39,915 bases of DNA from Desulfobacula sp. (GCA_023701135.1 JAMPXP010000032.1:1-39915); one strand, 5' to 3'. Positions 27,134 through 36,879 are shown, numbered from the stretch's first letter. Made by a program: numbers and translations. The notes: generated from the letters alone by a model not told the origin.

Positions 27134-27538
27134 ATGACGGAAAACGATCATCTCTCGGAAAGCCTGGAAGATTATCTTGAAACCATCCTTGAGCTTCAGA
27201 CCACAAAGACCGTGGCCAGGTCCAAGGACATTGCCGATAAAATGGACATCAAACGCGGGTCTGTCACGGGAATGTTAAAAAAACTGGCCGATAGCCAACT
27301 GATCAATTATGAACCCTACGGATATGTGACCCTGACCCCTGAAGGCAAAAAAATTGCCCAGGATGTCGAGCAGCGGCATATTTTTTTAAAGGATTTTTTC
27401 CACCGGATTCTCGGGGTGGATGAAGAAACAGCGGAAAGGACCGGCTGCCAGATGGAACATGCCATGGATAAAGAGACCTTTAAAAAATTCAGGGAATTTG
27501 TCGCCAAGGTGGATGCCTGTCCCCACCAATGCCAATGA
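27134..27538 (+). CDS. DtxR-family metal-dependent repressor
   Basis: 134 residues. The N-terminal winged helix (SKDIADKMDIKRGSVTGMLKKLADSQLINY) and dimerisation domain with metal-binding residues (the HIFLKDFFHRILGVDEETAERTGCQMEHAMD stretch: His, Cys, Glu, His) are clear. The SH3-like third domain of DtxR is absent, as in the short MntR/IdeR-like form. The tail is CPHQCQ. AAGGAGGAAA precedes the ATG. Being divergent from feoAB, it most likely represses iron uptake when Fe(II) is plentiful. Confidence 0.92.
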   Translation: MTENDHLSESLEDYLETILELQTTKTVARSKDIADKMDIKRGSVTGMLKKLADSQLINYEPYGYVTLTPEGKKIAQDVEQRHIFLKDFFHRILGVDEETAERTGCQMEHAMDKETFKKFREFVAKVDACPHQCQ

Positions 27539-27604
27539 CAGGCGCACCGGGTTATTGAGGACGGCCAGGCCCGGCGTCATCTTCAACCGGCCTACAAGAC
27601 ATGC

Positions 27605-28471
27605 CTACAAGACGGGGTCCACGGTCCAGACCGCCGTGGCCGTAAGGCCCGTGTGGGTCCGCTGGATACGGCCGTTTTCAGCCATGGATTCCAGATAGGG
27701 CCGGATGACGGCTTCAAGGTCGGCTTCCGGCCGGTTGCTGACTTTTCTGAAAAAAGCCGTCTGGCTTTTCAGTTCTTCTTCCACACTCACATTCTGTTCC
27801 CATTCCACCCGGTCAAAGGTGAGGTCGGGAAAAAGCCCCATGGAAAACAAAAGATTGATCTTGAACAGGATGCTCTGGGGCGCGTCCTCCAGAACGGTTC
27901 CCATGATTTTTTCCCAGAGGATGGCCAGAACCGGGTGGTTTCGTTTGGCTGCCCAGCCCCGGACGGCACAGCCTTTTTTAGACGTCTCCATCATTTTAAA
28001 AAAGGATGCGGAACCGGCCACGCCCGGCGACATAAAGGCAATGACCAGGTCAAATTTTTTCTTCCACCCTTTTTGGCCGATATCCAGGGCGTGCCAGTCT
28101 TCACACAAGAGGGTGAGGTTGCCCCGTATATCAGGAGTGATCGACTGCCGGAACTGTTCCAGCATCTGGTCGGAAAAATCAAGGGCCGTCACCTTTGCGC
28201 CCTGACGGGCCAGAGCCAGGGCCAGGGTCCCGGTGCCGCAACCGATGTCAAGAACCTCCATACCCCTGAACAAAAGATCCTTCCGTTTAAACAGATCAAG
28301 GGTTTTGGCCAGCCTCCGGTTCTGGATTTCCGTCTTGTTCCGGTCATAGGAAGAAGCCGCCCGGTTCCAGTATTCGGGGGTGGAAAACCCCTTGTGAACC
28401 GTATAGGTATCGGTCTCCTTGTCCTGCTCCCAGGCCTTAAGCCAGAAGTCTGTATTGAATATGGGGTTCAT
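27605..28471 (-). CDS. Class I SAM-dependent methyltransferase
   Basis: 288 residues from ATG 28471 (AAAGGA 11 bases upstream; ATG 28483 is an alternative). The SAM-binding motif VLDIGCGTGTLALALA (about 72-87) is followed by ALDFSDQML with the acidic residue of motif II. The N-terminal WNRAASSYD is typical of UbiE-like methyltransferases. The substrate is unknown. It lies between the DtxR regulator and a divergent histidine kinase. Confidence 0.88.
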   Translation of the reverse strand: MNPIFNTDFWLKAWEQDKETDTYTVHKGFSTPEYWNRAASSYDRNKTEIQNRRLAKTLDLFKRKDLLFRGMEVLDIGCGTGTLALALARQGAKVTALDFSDQMLEQFRQSITPDIRGNLTLLCEDWHALDIGQKGWKKKFDLVIAFMSPGVAGSASFFKMMETSKKGCAVRGWAAKRNHPVLAILWEKIMGTVLEDAPQSILFKINLLFSMGLFPDLTFDRVEWEQNVSVEEELKSQTAFFRKVSNRPEADLEAVIRPYLESMAENGRIQRTHTGLTATAVWTVDPVL

Positions 28472-28652
28472 TTGCCGGATCATCCTTTGCAGTGAATTCA
28501 AATTTTCAATGGTCCCTGCATCTATTTTTACTCTTTTTTATTCTTTCCTGTCAAAAACTATATGATATGATAGTCTATAAACAAAAATCTATCCATACTG
28601 GTTTCCCCGGATTCGGTAGGCGTTTCCGAATCCCCTGAAAGGAGAGTGAGCA

Positions 28653-29615
28653 ATGCTGGGTACCGAACCGCGTTTTTTAAAGAACATGCCCTGGGCGCTC
28701 GCCCACCCGGTTTACCGGTCTGCCGCCTCGGCCCTGATCTATATAGCCGTATGCACGGCCTATATTTTATGTTCCGGCTGGATTGCCGCGGGGCTTGCAA
28801 AGACAACGGAACAGCTTCAGATCATCGAAACCGTCAAAGGCAGCGCTTTTGTGATCGTTAGCGGAATCGCCTTTTTCTTTATTTCGCTGGGATGGTGGCG
28901 GAAAACGCGGTGCCAGGGAGAACTGCTGCTTCAAAGCGAACGGAGAGCCGTGGCGGCAATATACAGTGCGGCGGTGGTTCATGATCTGAACAACCTCCTG
29001 ATGTCGCTTTCGGGGCTGCTGGAGGAAATCAGAAGACGGGAAAAAGACGATGGGGCCCCTTCAAAGCGATATATGCATGTTGAACACGGGATCAGGAATC
29101 TTACCCAGCTTTCGAAACGCATCACCTCATCGGCCAGGCAGTTGCAGACAACGGAACAGGAAACCGCAGATCTCCCGTCCCTTCTTTCCCGCACCCTGGC
29201 CCTGGTGCAGAAACACCCCGACGTCAGGATGTGTTCCCTGACCATTCCCGATATCCCCCCTGTCCTGCTGTTCGTCCATACGGAACTGTTTGAACAGGCG
29301 GTCATGAATCTGATTATCAATGCGGCCCAGGCCGCTGGGAAAGGCGGGAAAATAGAACTGGCCTTTGAAAAAACCAAAAAAACCATGTCCGTGGAGATAC
29401 ACGACACCGGACCGGGGGTTTCACCGGATCAGGCAGAAACCATATTTGATCCGGGTTTTACGACCAAAACCGGAGGGACCGGCCTTGGGCTTCTCTCGGT
29501 TCAGGCCTTTGTCTCGTCCTGCCATGGAAAAATCTCAATGGACCGCTCCCCTCTGGGCGGTGCCGTTTTCCGGCTCATTATGCCGGTCCGGGAGGAGGCC
29601 CCCGCCACGTTTTAA
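28653..29615 (+). CDS. Membrane-bound sensor histidine kinase
   Basis: 320 residues. Two N-terminal membrane helices (about 25-50 and 66-85) have only a very short loop outside. The cytosolic part starts with the phospho-acceptor box AAVVHDLNNLLMSL. The ATPase domain has an N-box (NLIINAAQAAGKG), G1 DTGPGVSPDQ and G2 GGTGLGLLSV. There is no PAS or receiver domain and no response regulator next to it, so it is an orphan kinase. GGAGAG precedes the ATG. Confidence 0.9.
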   Translation: MLGTEPRFLKNMPWALAHPVYRSAASALIYIAVCTAYILCSGWIAAGLAKTTEQLQIIETVKGSAFVIVSGIAFFFISLGWWRKTRCQGELLLQSERRAVAAIYSAAVVHDLNNLLMSLSGLLEEIRRREKDDGAPSKRYMHVEHGIRNLTQLSKRITSSARQLQTTEQETADLPSLLSRTLALVQKHPDVRMCSLTIPDIPPVLLFVHTELFEQAVMNLIINAAQAAGKGGKIELAFEKTKKTMSVEIHDTGPGVSPDQAETIFDPGFTTKTGGTGLGLLSVQAFVSSCHGKISMDRSPLGGAVFRLIMPVREEAPATF

Positions 29616-29658
29616 AAGCAAAATTCCCAGCAAGGGCATGGCGGAGTCGAGGGGAACC

Positions 29659-29979
29659 CTACCCTGCCGCCTCGTTCAGTTCTTTTTTGGCTTTGGCTTT
29701 TTTAGGCGCTGCCTCTTTGGGCTCCGGAGTCTTGGTCTCTTTTTGCTTGAGGCTGCCGCCCCTCAGGATCAGCATCAGTTTTTCCCTGTTTTCCGCCAGC
29801 AATAAGGAGATGGTTTCAAGCTGGGTTTCGTCCAGCTTGACCTTTGAATTTTCCAGGAATTCAAATACATTATCGGCAATGTCAAGCATCTTATCATATT
29901 CGTCTGCTTCTTTTTTTGTCGCAAATGTCATTTTTTCCTCTCCATTCCTGACAACGATAAATTTTACAATGACGGCCAT
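29659..29979 (-). CDS. yebG: YebG-family protein
   Basis: 106 residues. The opening MAVIVKFIVVRNGEEKMTFATKKEADEYDKMLDIAD is very close to E. coli YebG, a small DNA-damage-inducible protein of unknown biochemical role (split here only for naming). The C-terminal 35 residues are Lys/Pro/Ala-rich and likely disordered. GGAGA lies before the ATG. No clear LexA box was found upstream, so SOS control is unproven here. Confidence 0.88.
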   Translation of the reverse strand: MAVIVKFIVVRNGEEKMTFATKKEADEYDKMLDIADNVFEFLENSKVKLDETQLETISLLLAENREKLMLILRGGSLKQKETKTPEPKEAAPKKAKAKKELNEAAG

Positions 29980-30036
29980 TTTATCTCCTTCAGATCAAAT
30001 CATTAAATTTTCCCTATGGATGTCTGGTCTTAATAC

Positions 30037-30079
30037 AAAAAAGGATACAGGTAAAGGAGTTTTCCTTCAACCTGTATCC
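30037..30079 (-). terminator. Terminator of the hdrA-mvhD-metVF operon
   Basis: GGATACAGGT (30043-30052) and ACCTGTATCC (30070-30079) form a perfect 10-bp stem, extended by AAGGA/TCCTT inside. On the minus strand TTTTTT follows (A-run 30037-30042). It lies 27 bp after the metF stop codon and marks the end of the operon. Confidence 0.92.
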
Positions 30080-30105
30080 TGTCATGTCGAACACAAAAAA
30101 AACGG

Positions 30106-31038
30106 TTAAACCTGGGGTCTGGGGTAAAGCCCGGCCCTCTGTATGATTTCCGGAACCTTTTCCTCCCATTCAATGGCCATGATATGGAAGCCGGACACGC
30201 CTTTGATTTCTTTGAGCTCCTGGATATGCTCTACGCAGATATTGACGCCCTCTTCGGCCTGTTTGTCCTTGGGAACCCCGGCCAGGCGGGCGATGATCTC
30301 ATCGGGCACATCCATGCCCGGAACCTTGTTTTTCATGTATTTGGCCATACCCACGGATTTCATGGGGGTCATGCCGGCCATGATAAAGGTTTTTTCCGTC
30401 AGGCCCCGGTCTGCGGCCCGTTTGATCCATTCCTTGAATTTGTCGATATTGTAGATGCACTGGGTCTGGATGAATTCGGCCCCGCAGGCGATCTTTTTGG
30501 CCAGGCGCGGCACCCGGATTTCAAAGGGGTCGGCAAAGGGGTTGGCGGCGGCTCCCACAAAGATTTTGGGGGGGCGTTTGATGGCATCTCCGCCCAGGAA
30601 TTTGCCTTCGTCCCGCATATACCGGACCGTCTGGACGAGCTGCATGGAATCCAGGTCATGGACGTTCTGGCCGGATTTGCAGTCTCCGAAACTCTGGTGG
30701 TCCCCGGACAGGCAGAGCATGTTGGGGATGTCAAAGGAGGCGGCCCCCAGGATGTCGCTCTGGAGGGCGATTCTGTTTCTGTCCCTTGTGACCATCTGGA
30801 GGACCGGTTCGATGCCGAGAAGTTTGAGATGGATACAGGCGGCCAGAGAGGACATGCGGGTCATGGCGGTCTGGTTGTCCGTGACGTTGACGGCATCCAC
30901 ATAGTCTTTGATGAGGAGGCCCTTCTTTTTCACTTCTTCGGCGTCGCTTCCCCGGGGGGGGCCGCATTCCGAAGTTACGCCCAGGTGTCCTGCCTTTAAT
31001 ATCTTTTCCAGTCTGCTGTGGGTATTTAATGCGCTCAT
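30106..31038 (-). CDS. metF: Methylenetetrahydrofolate reductase
   Basis: 310 residues, the FAD-dependent TIM-barrel enzyme that interconverts methylene- and methyl-tetrahydrofolate. It shows LGVTSECGPPRGSD with the catalytic Glu, VTDNQTAMTRMSS, the LCLSGDHQ FAD-binding segment and AEFIQTQCIYN near the end of the barrel. It lacks the C-terminal regulatory domain of animal enzymes. It overlaps metV by 4 bp (ATGA). In acetogens MetF takes electrons from MetV rather than from NADH directly, and the same is expected here. It is part of the oxidative or reductive Wood-Ljungdahl methyl branch. Confidence 0.96.
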   Translation of the reverse strand: MSALNTHSRLEKILKAGHLGVTSECGPPRGSDAEEVKKKGLLIKDYVDAVNVTDNQTAMTRMSSLAACIHLKLLGIEPVLQMVTRDRNRIALQSDILGAASFDIPNMLCLSGDHQSFGDCKSGQNVHDLDSMQLVQTVRYMRDEGKFLGGDAIKRPPKIFVGAAANPFADPFEIRVPRLAKKIACGAEFIQTQCIYNIDKFKEWIKRAADRGLTEKTFIMAGMTPMKSVGMAKYMKNKVPGMDVPDEIIARLAGVPKDKQAEEGVNICVEHIQELKEIKGVSGFHIMAIEWEEKVPEIIQRAGLYPRPQV

Positions 31039-31703
31039 ATCTTCACATCCTCCCGTGTCACCTTTCTTGGGCCGCCGGCCCGGTCCGTGGACCAGTCCTT
31101 GATGGGGGCAACTTTTTCATAATCTTCCATTTTGTCCAATGCCTTGAGCCGGTCCACGATGAGCTGCCAGGCGCAGTCCACATCCTTGCTGATCTCGCAT
31201 TTGCCGTTGGTGGAACCGCCGCAGGGGCCGTTCATGACCCGTTTGGCGCACCGGGACACGGGGCAGATGCCGCCGGTCCGGGCCAGGATGCAGGACCCGC
31301 AGGCCTGGCATCGTTCCGTCCAGAGGCCCCGGTCTTCGTTGGCGCCCAGGCATACGGTGTTGACGCCCGGAAGCAGGGGCATGGTCAGGTATTTTTCTGC
31401 GGCAAACTGGACTCCGACGCCGCAGGCCAGGGAAACAATGGCGTCATATTTGTCGATGTCGGCCCGGATCTCTTCCAGGTATTCGTGGTCGCACTGGCGC
31501 TCCAGGGTCCGCTCGTCAATGGTCTTTTCCCTTCCCTGGGCCATGAAATTCATTCTCAGGGCCGAGGCCAGGATTTCCACTTCCTTTTTGCCCCCGGCCT
31601 CGCACACGGTGACGCATTCGTTGCACCCCAGTATCAGGATACGGTCAAAATTCTCCACTTCCCCGATAATCTCTTCAATGGGTTTCTTTTTTGCTATGAT
31701 CAT
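31035..31703 (-). CDS. metV: MetV, zinc/iron-sulfur partner of MetF
   Basis: 222 residues from ATG 31703 (GAGG upstream; in-frame TTG 31709 is less likely). It is the 'methylenetetrahydrofolate reductase C-terminal domain' protein. A GCNECVTVCEAGGKKE motif near the N-terminus and a cluster CQACGSCILARTGGICPVSRCAKRVMNGPCGG near residue 160 provide cysteines for zinc and 4Fe-4S binding (split here only for naming). It passes electrons to MetF. It sits between mvhD and metF, as in MetVF complexes of acetogens. Confidence 0.93.
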   Translation of the reverse strand: MIIAKKKPIEEIIGEVENFDRILILGCNECVTVCEAGGKKEVEILASALRMNFMAQGREKTIDERTLERQCDHEYLEEIRADIDKYDAIVSLACGVGVQFAAEKYLTMPLLPGVNTVCLGANEDRGLWTERCQACGSCILARTGGICPVSRCAKRVMNGPCGGSTNGKCEISKDVDCAWQLIVDRLKALDKMEDYEKVAPIKDWSTDRAGGPRKVTREDVKI

Positions 31704-31743
31704 CAGCAAACCTCATATTATACTGTTAATTATGGTTAATGCG

Positions 31744-32187
31744 TCATGCCGCATTTTTATTTTTTTTCTGTTTTGCCAGACGGATGGGGCTGGGCCCCAA
31801 TTCCTTAATCTTATTGTCCATTTCAATGGCATACTGGGCAAACAAGGGGCCTTCGCCGGAAGACAGGTTAAACATCTTCACCCGGTCTCCGCCCACGCCC
31901 ACCTTGTCAAGGATGAGTTTGGCCTGTTCAATTCGTTTCCTTGCCCTGAAATTGCCTTCGTTATAATGACAGTCCCCTTCCATACAGCCCACCACAAAAG
32001 CGCCGTCCGCACCCTTTTCAAAGGCCCGCAAAATATGGATGATATCCACCTTCCCGGTGCAGGGGACACGAATAATCCTGAAATTAGCCGGTATCTTCAA
32101 TCGCATGGAACCTGCCAGGTCCGCGGCTGAATACCCTCAGTAATTACAGCAGAATGCCAGGATGACCGGATCAAACTCCTTTTCCAT
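31744..32187 (-). CDS. mvhD: MvhD/VhuD-type iron-sulfur subunit with selenocysteine
   Basis: 147 residues with UGA (32137-32139) at residue 17. ATG 32187 overlaps the hdrA stop codon (TAATG). Reading through gives AFCCNYU17GYSAADLAGS, then RIIRVPCTGKVD and GCMEGDCHYNEGN, the full MvhD pattern. In methanogen MvhD the residue is Cys; in VhuD of Methanococcus it is Sec (known). The protein moves electrons through a 2Fe-2S cluster to HdrA. If UGA were a stop, the conserved first cluster motif would be lost and only an internal start at 32106 would remain. Next to HdrA and MetV it is the expected electron bridge to MetF. Confidence 0.93.
32107..32139 (-). promoter_or_regulatory. UGA and SECIS-like hairpin in mvhD
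   Basis: After UGA and 14 bases, GGACCT (32117-32122) pairs with AGG plus TCC (32111-32113 and 32107-32109) around loop GGC. One U (32110) is bulged. A bulged U in the stem is also a feature of the E. coli fdhF SECIS, although on the other strand of the stem. Confidence 0.55.
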
Positions 32188-35100
32188 TATATTACCCCCT
32201 CCAGCAAGGCATCCACCTTGCTGAGCAACTGGTTGTCTTCATACCAGTTCAATTTAATTGTTTTGGCAGGACATTCGGCTGCACACACGCCGCATCCCTG
32301 GCACAAAGCCGGATCAATGTAACTGACGCCCATCTCGTTGATGACCGGTACATGGTAGGGACAGGACCGGACACAGACCAGACAGGATGCACAATTTTCC
32401 TGCATGACTTCAGCCGTTACCGAGGACAGGGTCAGGGATTCCTGGGAAATAAAGGTGGTTGCCCTGGATGCGGCCGCCATGGCCTGGCTGATGGTCTCGG
32501 TAATGAGCTTGGGCCCGTGGGCCGTACCGCAGATGAATATGCCTTCCGTGGGTGCTTCTACAGGTCTCAGCTTCACATGGGCTTCCATGAAAAAACCTTC
32601 CCGGTTCCTGCCGGTCTTGATGATGGTGGCCAATTCCTCGGTATCCGCGGCCTGGACCCCGGCGCTCAGAACCACCAGATCAGCCCCGGCTTCCACTCGC
32701 CGGCCGAGGACATGGTCGGTAAAGGTGACGGCCATTTTGCCGTCTTCTCCCTTTGACACTTCCGGCGGATTTTCAACATCAAACCGGGAAAAGATCACGC
32801 CCAGGTTTCTGGCCTTGGTATAGAATTCCTCCAGCATGGAATACATTCTCATATCCCGGTAAAGGATGAACACATCGGTCTCCGGGCTCTGCTCTTTTAA
32901 GGCAATGGCGTTTTTCACGGCATTCTGACAGCAGATCCGGGAGCAATTGGGGTTTTTCTCATTTCTGGAACCCACGCACTGGATCATGATGACCCGGTCC
33001 AGATCCTTTGTTTTGCCCGCTTCGATCCGGTCGGCCAGTTCAAGCTGGGTCAGGACCGAATCGCTTTCATTGTACAGATATTCCGTGGGCTGGTATTCAA
33101 CGGCGCCGGTGGCCACTATCATGGCACCATGGTCGATGATCCGTTCTTCCATGGACGGACCCACCAGGACCGTGGTGGAAAAATTCCCCTTATATCCGCC
33201 GAATCCGACGATGAGGGCCTGTTTTAAGATATCGATCTTGGGATGGGTTTCCACGGATTCAATGAGTCCCGCAAGATAGCCCCTGATATCGGCTCCCTCA
33301 ATGGTATGGTGAAGCCGGTTGCCGAGGCCGCCCAGGACATTTTCCTTTTCCACCAGGGTCACATGATATCCCTGGTCTGCCAGGCCCTTGGCCGCTGTCA
33401 TACCGGCAACACCGCCGCCGATGACCAGGGCCTTGGGGATGACGGAAATCCGTTTGTCATGGAGGGGTCCCAGGGTCGCCACCCGGGACACGGCCATGCG
33501 GATGAGGTCCTTGGCCTTCTTTGTGGCTTTTTCAGGTTCATGGAAATGCATCCAGGAGTCCTGGTTCCGGATATTGGCCATTTCAAAAAGATATTTGTTC
33601 AGGCCCGCATCCTCAAGGGTGTCCATGAAAATGCCCTCATGGGTCTTGGGGGTGCAGGAGGCCACCACCACCCGGTTGAGCTTATGCTCATTGATGATTT
33701 CCTTGATGGACACCTGGGTGTCCTGGGAACAGGTGAAGAGGTTTCCCCCGGTATAAACCACATTGGGGAGGGTCTTGGCATAATTTTCAACCCCTTCCAC
33801 ATCAATGACACCGGCGATATTGATCCCGCATTTGCAGACAAAGACCCCGATTCTGGGTTCTTCGCCCAGGACATCCCTTTCCTGTGGCTTTGCCACGGTT
33901 TTGGTCCGGGTATTCCGGGCCGGGGCCAGCTTGATTCCGGCGGCGCAGGCGGCGCCGCTGGCCTCTGTCACGGAAGACGGGATATCCTTGGGTCCCTGGA
34001 AGGAACCGGACACATATACGCCGGGACGGGAGGTCTGCAAGGGGTTGAAAACCTGGGTCTTTACAAAATTATATTTATCCAGGTCCACACCGATGCGGCC
34101 CGCAAGGTCTACGCTTTCCTTGGGAATCACAAGGCCCACGGACAGGATGACCATATCAAAGATCTCCTGTTGCATCCGGCCTTCTTCATCGGCATAGTTC
34201 AGGATGAGATTGTCGGTTCCCGGCTCTTCCACCACGGAATGAATCCTGGATTTGACAAACCTGACCCCTTCCTGCTGGACGGCGCGGTTGTAATATTTTT
34301 CATAATCCTTGCCAAAGGTCCTCATGTCCATATTAAAAATGGCGGCATCCAGTTCCTTTTCCGAATGCTCCTTGGCAATCATGGCGTCCTTGATGGCATA
34401 CATGCAGCAGACCGAAGAACAATACCCGTTGCCGCACCGGTTGGTATCCCTGGACCCGATGCACTGGAGCCAGGCGATCTTCTCCGGTTCCTTGCCGTCC
34501 GAAGGCCGGACCAGGTGGCCCATGGTGGGGCCGCCGGCGCTCAGGATCCGTTCAAACTCAAGGGAGGTCATGACATTTTTCGACCGCTTGTACATATAGG
34601 TATCATCCAGCCCGGACGGATCAAAGGTAGTGGCGCCCGTGGTCATAATGACGGAGCCCACGCTGAGATCCCTGATCCTGGGCTGTTCATCGTGATTCAC
34701 GGCCCCGGCCAGACAGACCTCCACGCACTGGTAGCATTCCGAGCAGATCCCGCAGGACAGGCACCGGGCCGCTTCCTGATCAATGAGGTCCTTGGCCAGG
34801 CTCAAGCTTACTTCTTTGAAATTGCCTTCCCGTTCCGCAGCGCTGATCTTTGATGGTCTGACCCGTTCCAGTTTCGGGACGTTGGTGATCTCTGGTTTTT
34901 CATAGTCCCAGGTCTTTTCTCGATTTTCTTTCAGGTCCAGGCCGTTGATAAACCGGTGCATGCTTTCGGCTGCGGTCTTGCCCGAAGCCACGGCATCCAC
35001 CACGGATTTGGGGCCGTAATAGGCGTCGCCTCCGGCAAAGACCCAGTCAATGGGGGTCTGGAGGGTTACAGGGTCGGCTTGAAGGCCGCCGGGCCGGGTC

Positions 35101-36629
35101 AGAGTGATGCCTTCTTTTTCGGCAAACCCGGTCTGGCCCGTCTGGCCGATGGCCACGATGACGGTATCGGTTTCGAACATGGTGAGTTTGCAGTCGTCAT
35201 ACTGGGGGCTGAACCGGCCGTTTTCATCAAATACGGTGGTGCATTCCTTGAACTCGACTTCAGAGACCTTGCCCTTATCCCCGATGAATCTCAAGGGTCC
35301 CAGGCTGTTGACGATTTTGACCCCTTCTTCCAGGGCTTCTTCGATTTCATAATCCCAGGCCGGCATTTCATCCCGTTTTTCAAGGCAGACCATGGTCACG
35401 TCCTTGGCACCCAGCCTTCGGGCCGTCAGGGCCACATCCACGGCCACGTTGCCGCCGCCGATGACCATGACCTTGCCGGAGAGTTTTGCCGCCGTTCCCA
35501 GGGCCGAGTCTCTCAAAAAGTCCACGCCCTTGATGACGCCCTCAAGGTCTTCGCCCTTGACGCCCAGGCCCCTGGACCCGTGGAGGCCCGTGGCCATGAA
35601 GAGGGCTTTGTAACCGCTCTTTTGTAGGCTTTCCAGGGTGATGTCTTTGCCGAATTCCACGTTGGTTTGGATCTGGACGCCCAGTTGTTCAATGACATCG
35701 ATTTCCTTTTGCAGTTCCGCCTTGGGCAGACGGTATTCGGGGATGCCCACGGCCATCATGCCGCCCTTGACGGGCAGTTTTTCAAAGATGGTGACGCCGT
35801 AGCCCTTCTGGGCCATATAATAGGCGCAGGTGAGACCGGCCGGGCCGGAGCCCACGATGGCGATCTTCTCGTTTCGTTTTTCCGGGATTTCCGGGATATA
35901 GGGGGTGCCTTCAAAATCCAGTTCCGAGAGATACCGGTGAAGGTACTGGATGGCCAGAGGCTCATCCGCATCCCCTCTTGTGCAGACCGATTCGCAGGGA
36001 TGGTGGCAGACCCGTCCGCAGGAGCCGGGAAAGGGGTGTTCCTGTTTGAAGAGCTTTAAGGCTTCTGCGTATTTGCCCTTCTGCATCAGGGCGATGAAGC
36101 CCTGGATGCTGACATGGGCCGGGCAGGTGGCCTTGCAGGGGGCTGTACCGCGCTTGGAAATCCCGTATCCGCCCGGAATGGCCTGTTCGTATTGCTTGAA
36201 GATGGCTTTCCGGTTGGCCAGGGCCTGGTTGTGCTCACTGGGGGTTTCCACAGGACAGACCTTGGTGCATTCACCGCAGGAGGTGCATTTCAACAGATCC
36301 ACAAATCTGGGGTTTTCCCTGACCTTAGCCGTAAAATTGCCTTCTTCCCCGTCAAGTTCAAGAAGCTCCGTATTTGTCAACAATTCGATGTTCAGATGCC
36401 GGCCGACCTCGACCAGTTTGGGTGAGATGACTCACATGGTGCAGTCATTGGTCGGGAAGGTCTTGTCCAGGCGGGCCATCATGCCGCCGATGGCATAGGA
36501 TTTTTCCACCAAATATACATAATAGCCGGAATTGGCTAAATCAATGGCAGATTGCATGCCTGCGATTCCGCCGCCAAGAACCATGACGGAACCGGCAAGG
36601 TTTTCCTTTGGTATTGCATTTTGGGTCAT
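32187..36629 (-). CDS. hdrA: HdrA-GltD-HdrA-ferredoxin fusion (HdrL-like) with selenocysteine
   Basis: 1480 residues with UGA (36432-36434) at residue 66. Order: HdrA N-terminal FAD loop LGGGIAGMQSA (18-28); NDCTMU66 followed by PKLVEVGRHLNIELL; ferredoxin motif CTSCGECTKVCP; a GltD-like NAD(P)H/FAD module (about 120-570; GSGPAGLTCAYY, GGGNVAVDVA); the second half of HdrA with SCGICSECYQC and CIGSRD. A second HdrA copy follows (GVFVCKCGINIAG, GGGVAGMTAA, CVGSRN) that lacks NDCxxC, and then a C-terminal 2x4Fe-4S ferredoxin (CASCLVCVRSCP, CQGCGVCAAECP). The Cys that Sec replaces is a cluster ligand in HdrA. It is the first gene of the operon with mvhD, metV and metF; hdrB and hdrC are absent. 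It probably couples NAD(P)H, ferredoxin and MetF. Confidence 0.93.
36399..36434 (-). promoter_or_regulatory. UGA and SECIS-like hairpin in hdrA
   Basis: 15 bases after UGA, CTGGTCG (36410-36416) pairs over 7 bp (two G-U) with CGGCCGG (36399-36405), closing an AGGT loop. The loop begins 22 bases from the UGA. A G-U in a small apical loop at this distance is the bacterial SECIS pattern. Confidence 0.7.
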
Positions 36630-36778
36630 TTTTGCTAATCTCCTAACCTTATATATAAAAGCTTACCCATATTAATAAAGCTTAACAGCCTAAAGCCATG
36701 AACCCCGGCGGAACAAAATTATTCCAGAAACGCACAATTATTCAGAATCAACCCCAAATTTTAATTTTTTCCAGCTTT

Positions 36779-36807
36779 TAAGTAAAGAAAAAGGGATTCC
36801 TTGTCAA
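36779..36807 (-). promoter_or_regulatory. Promoter of the hdrA operon
   Basis: On the minus strand a perfect TTGACA (36802-36807) and TACTTA (36779-36784) lie 17 bases apart. The leader to hdrA is about 140 bases, AT-rich, with AAGCTT repeated 18 bp apart near the start; no riboswitch was recognised. AGGAGA lies before the ATG at 36629. Confidence 0.65.
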
Positions 36808-36879
36808 GCACTATTTCCAGGTCATATTCAGGTATTTTAGGAATTATAGAATTTATTTTTGGCCCTGAATTTGCTTCTG

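Noticed and set aside
27533-27600. Readthrough of the DtxR gene stop (CPHQCQ-UGA)
   Set aside because: The protein already has a natural length and tail, and the following codons do not look like protein.
29980-30036. LexA box upstream of yebG
   Set aside because: No CTG-N10-CAG-like or other known SOS box with good symmetry was found; the strong palindrome nearby is the metF terminator.
33243-34853. 536-codon open frame on the plus strand opposite hdrA
   Set aside because: Antisense shadow of the hdrA fusion gene; the composition is that of reverse-complemented codons and no domain is visible.
36432-36629. hdrA fragment of 65 residues as a separate small gene or pseudogene
   Set aside because: The UGA lies exactly at the HdrA Cys position and both sides are in the same frame and match HdrA, so one Sec-containing gene explains it better.
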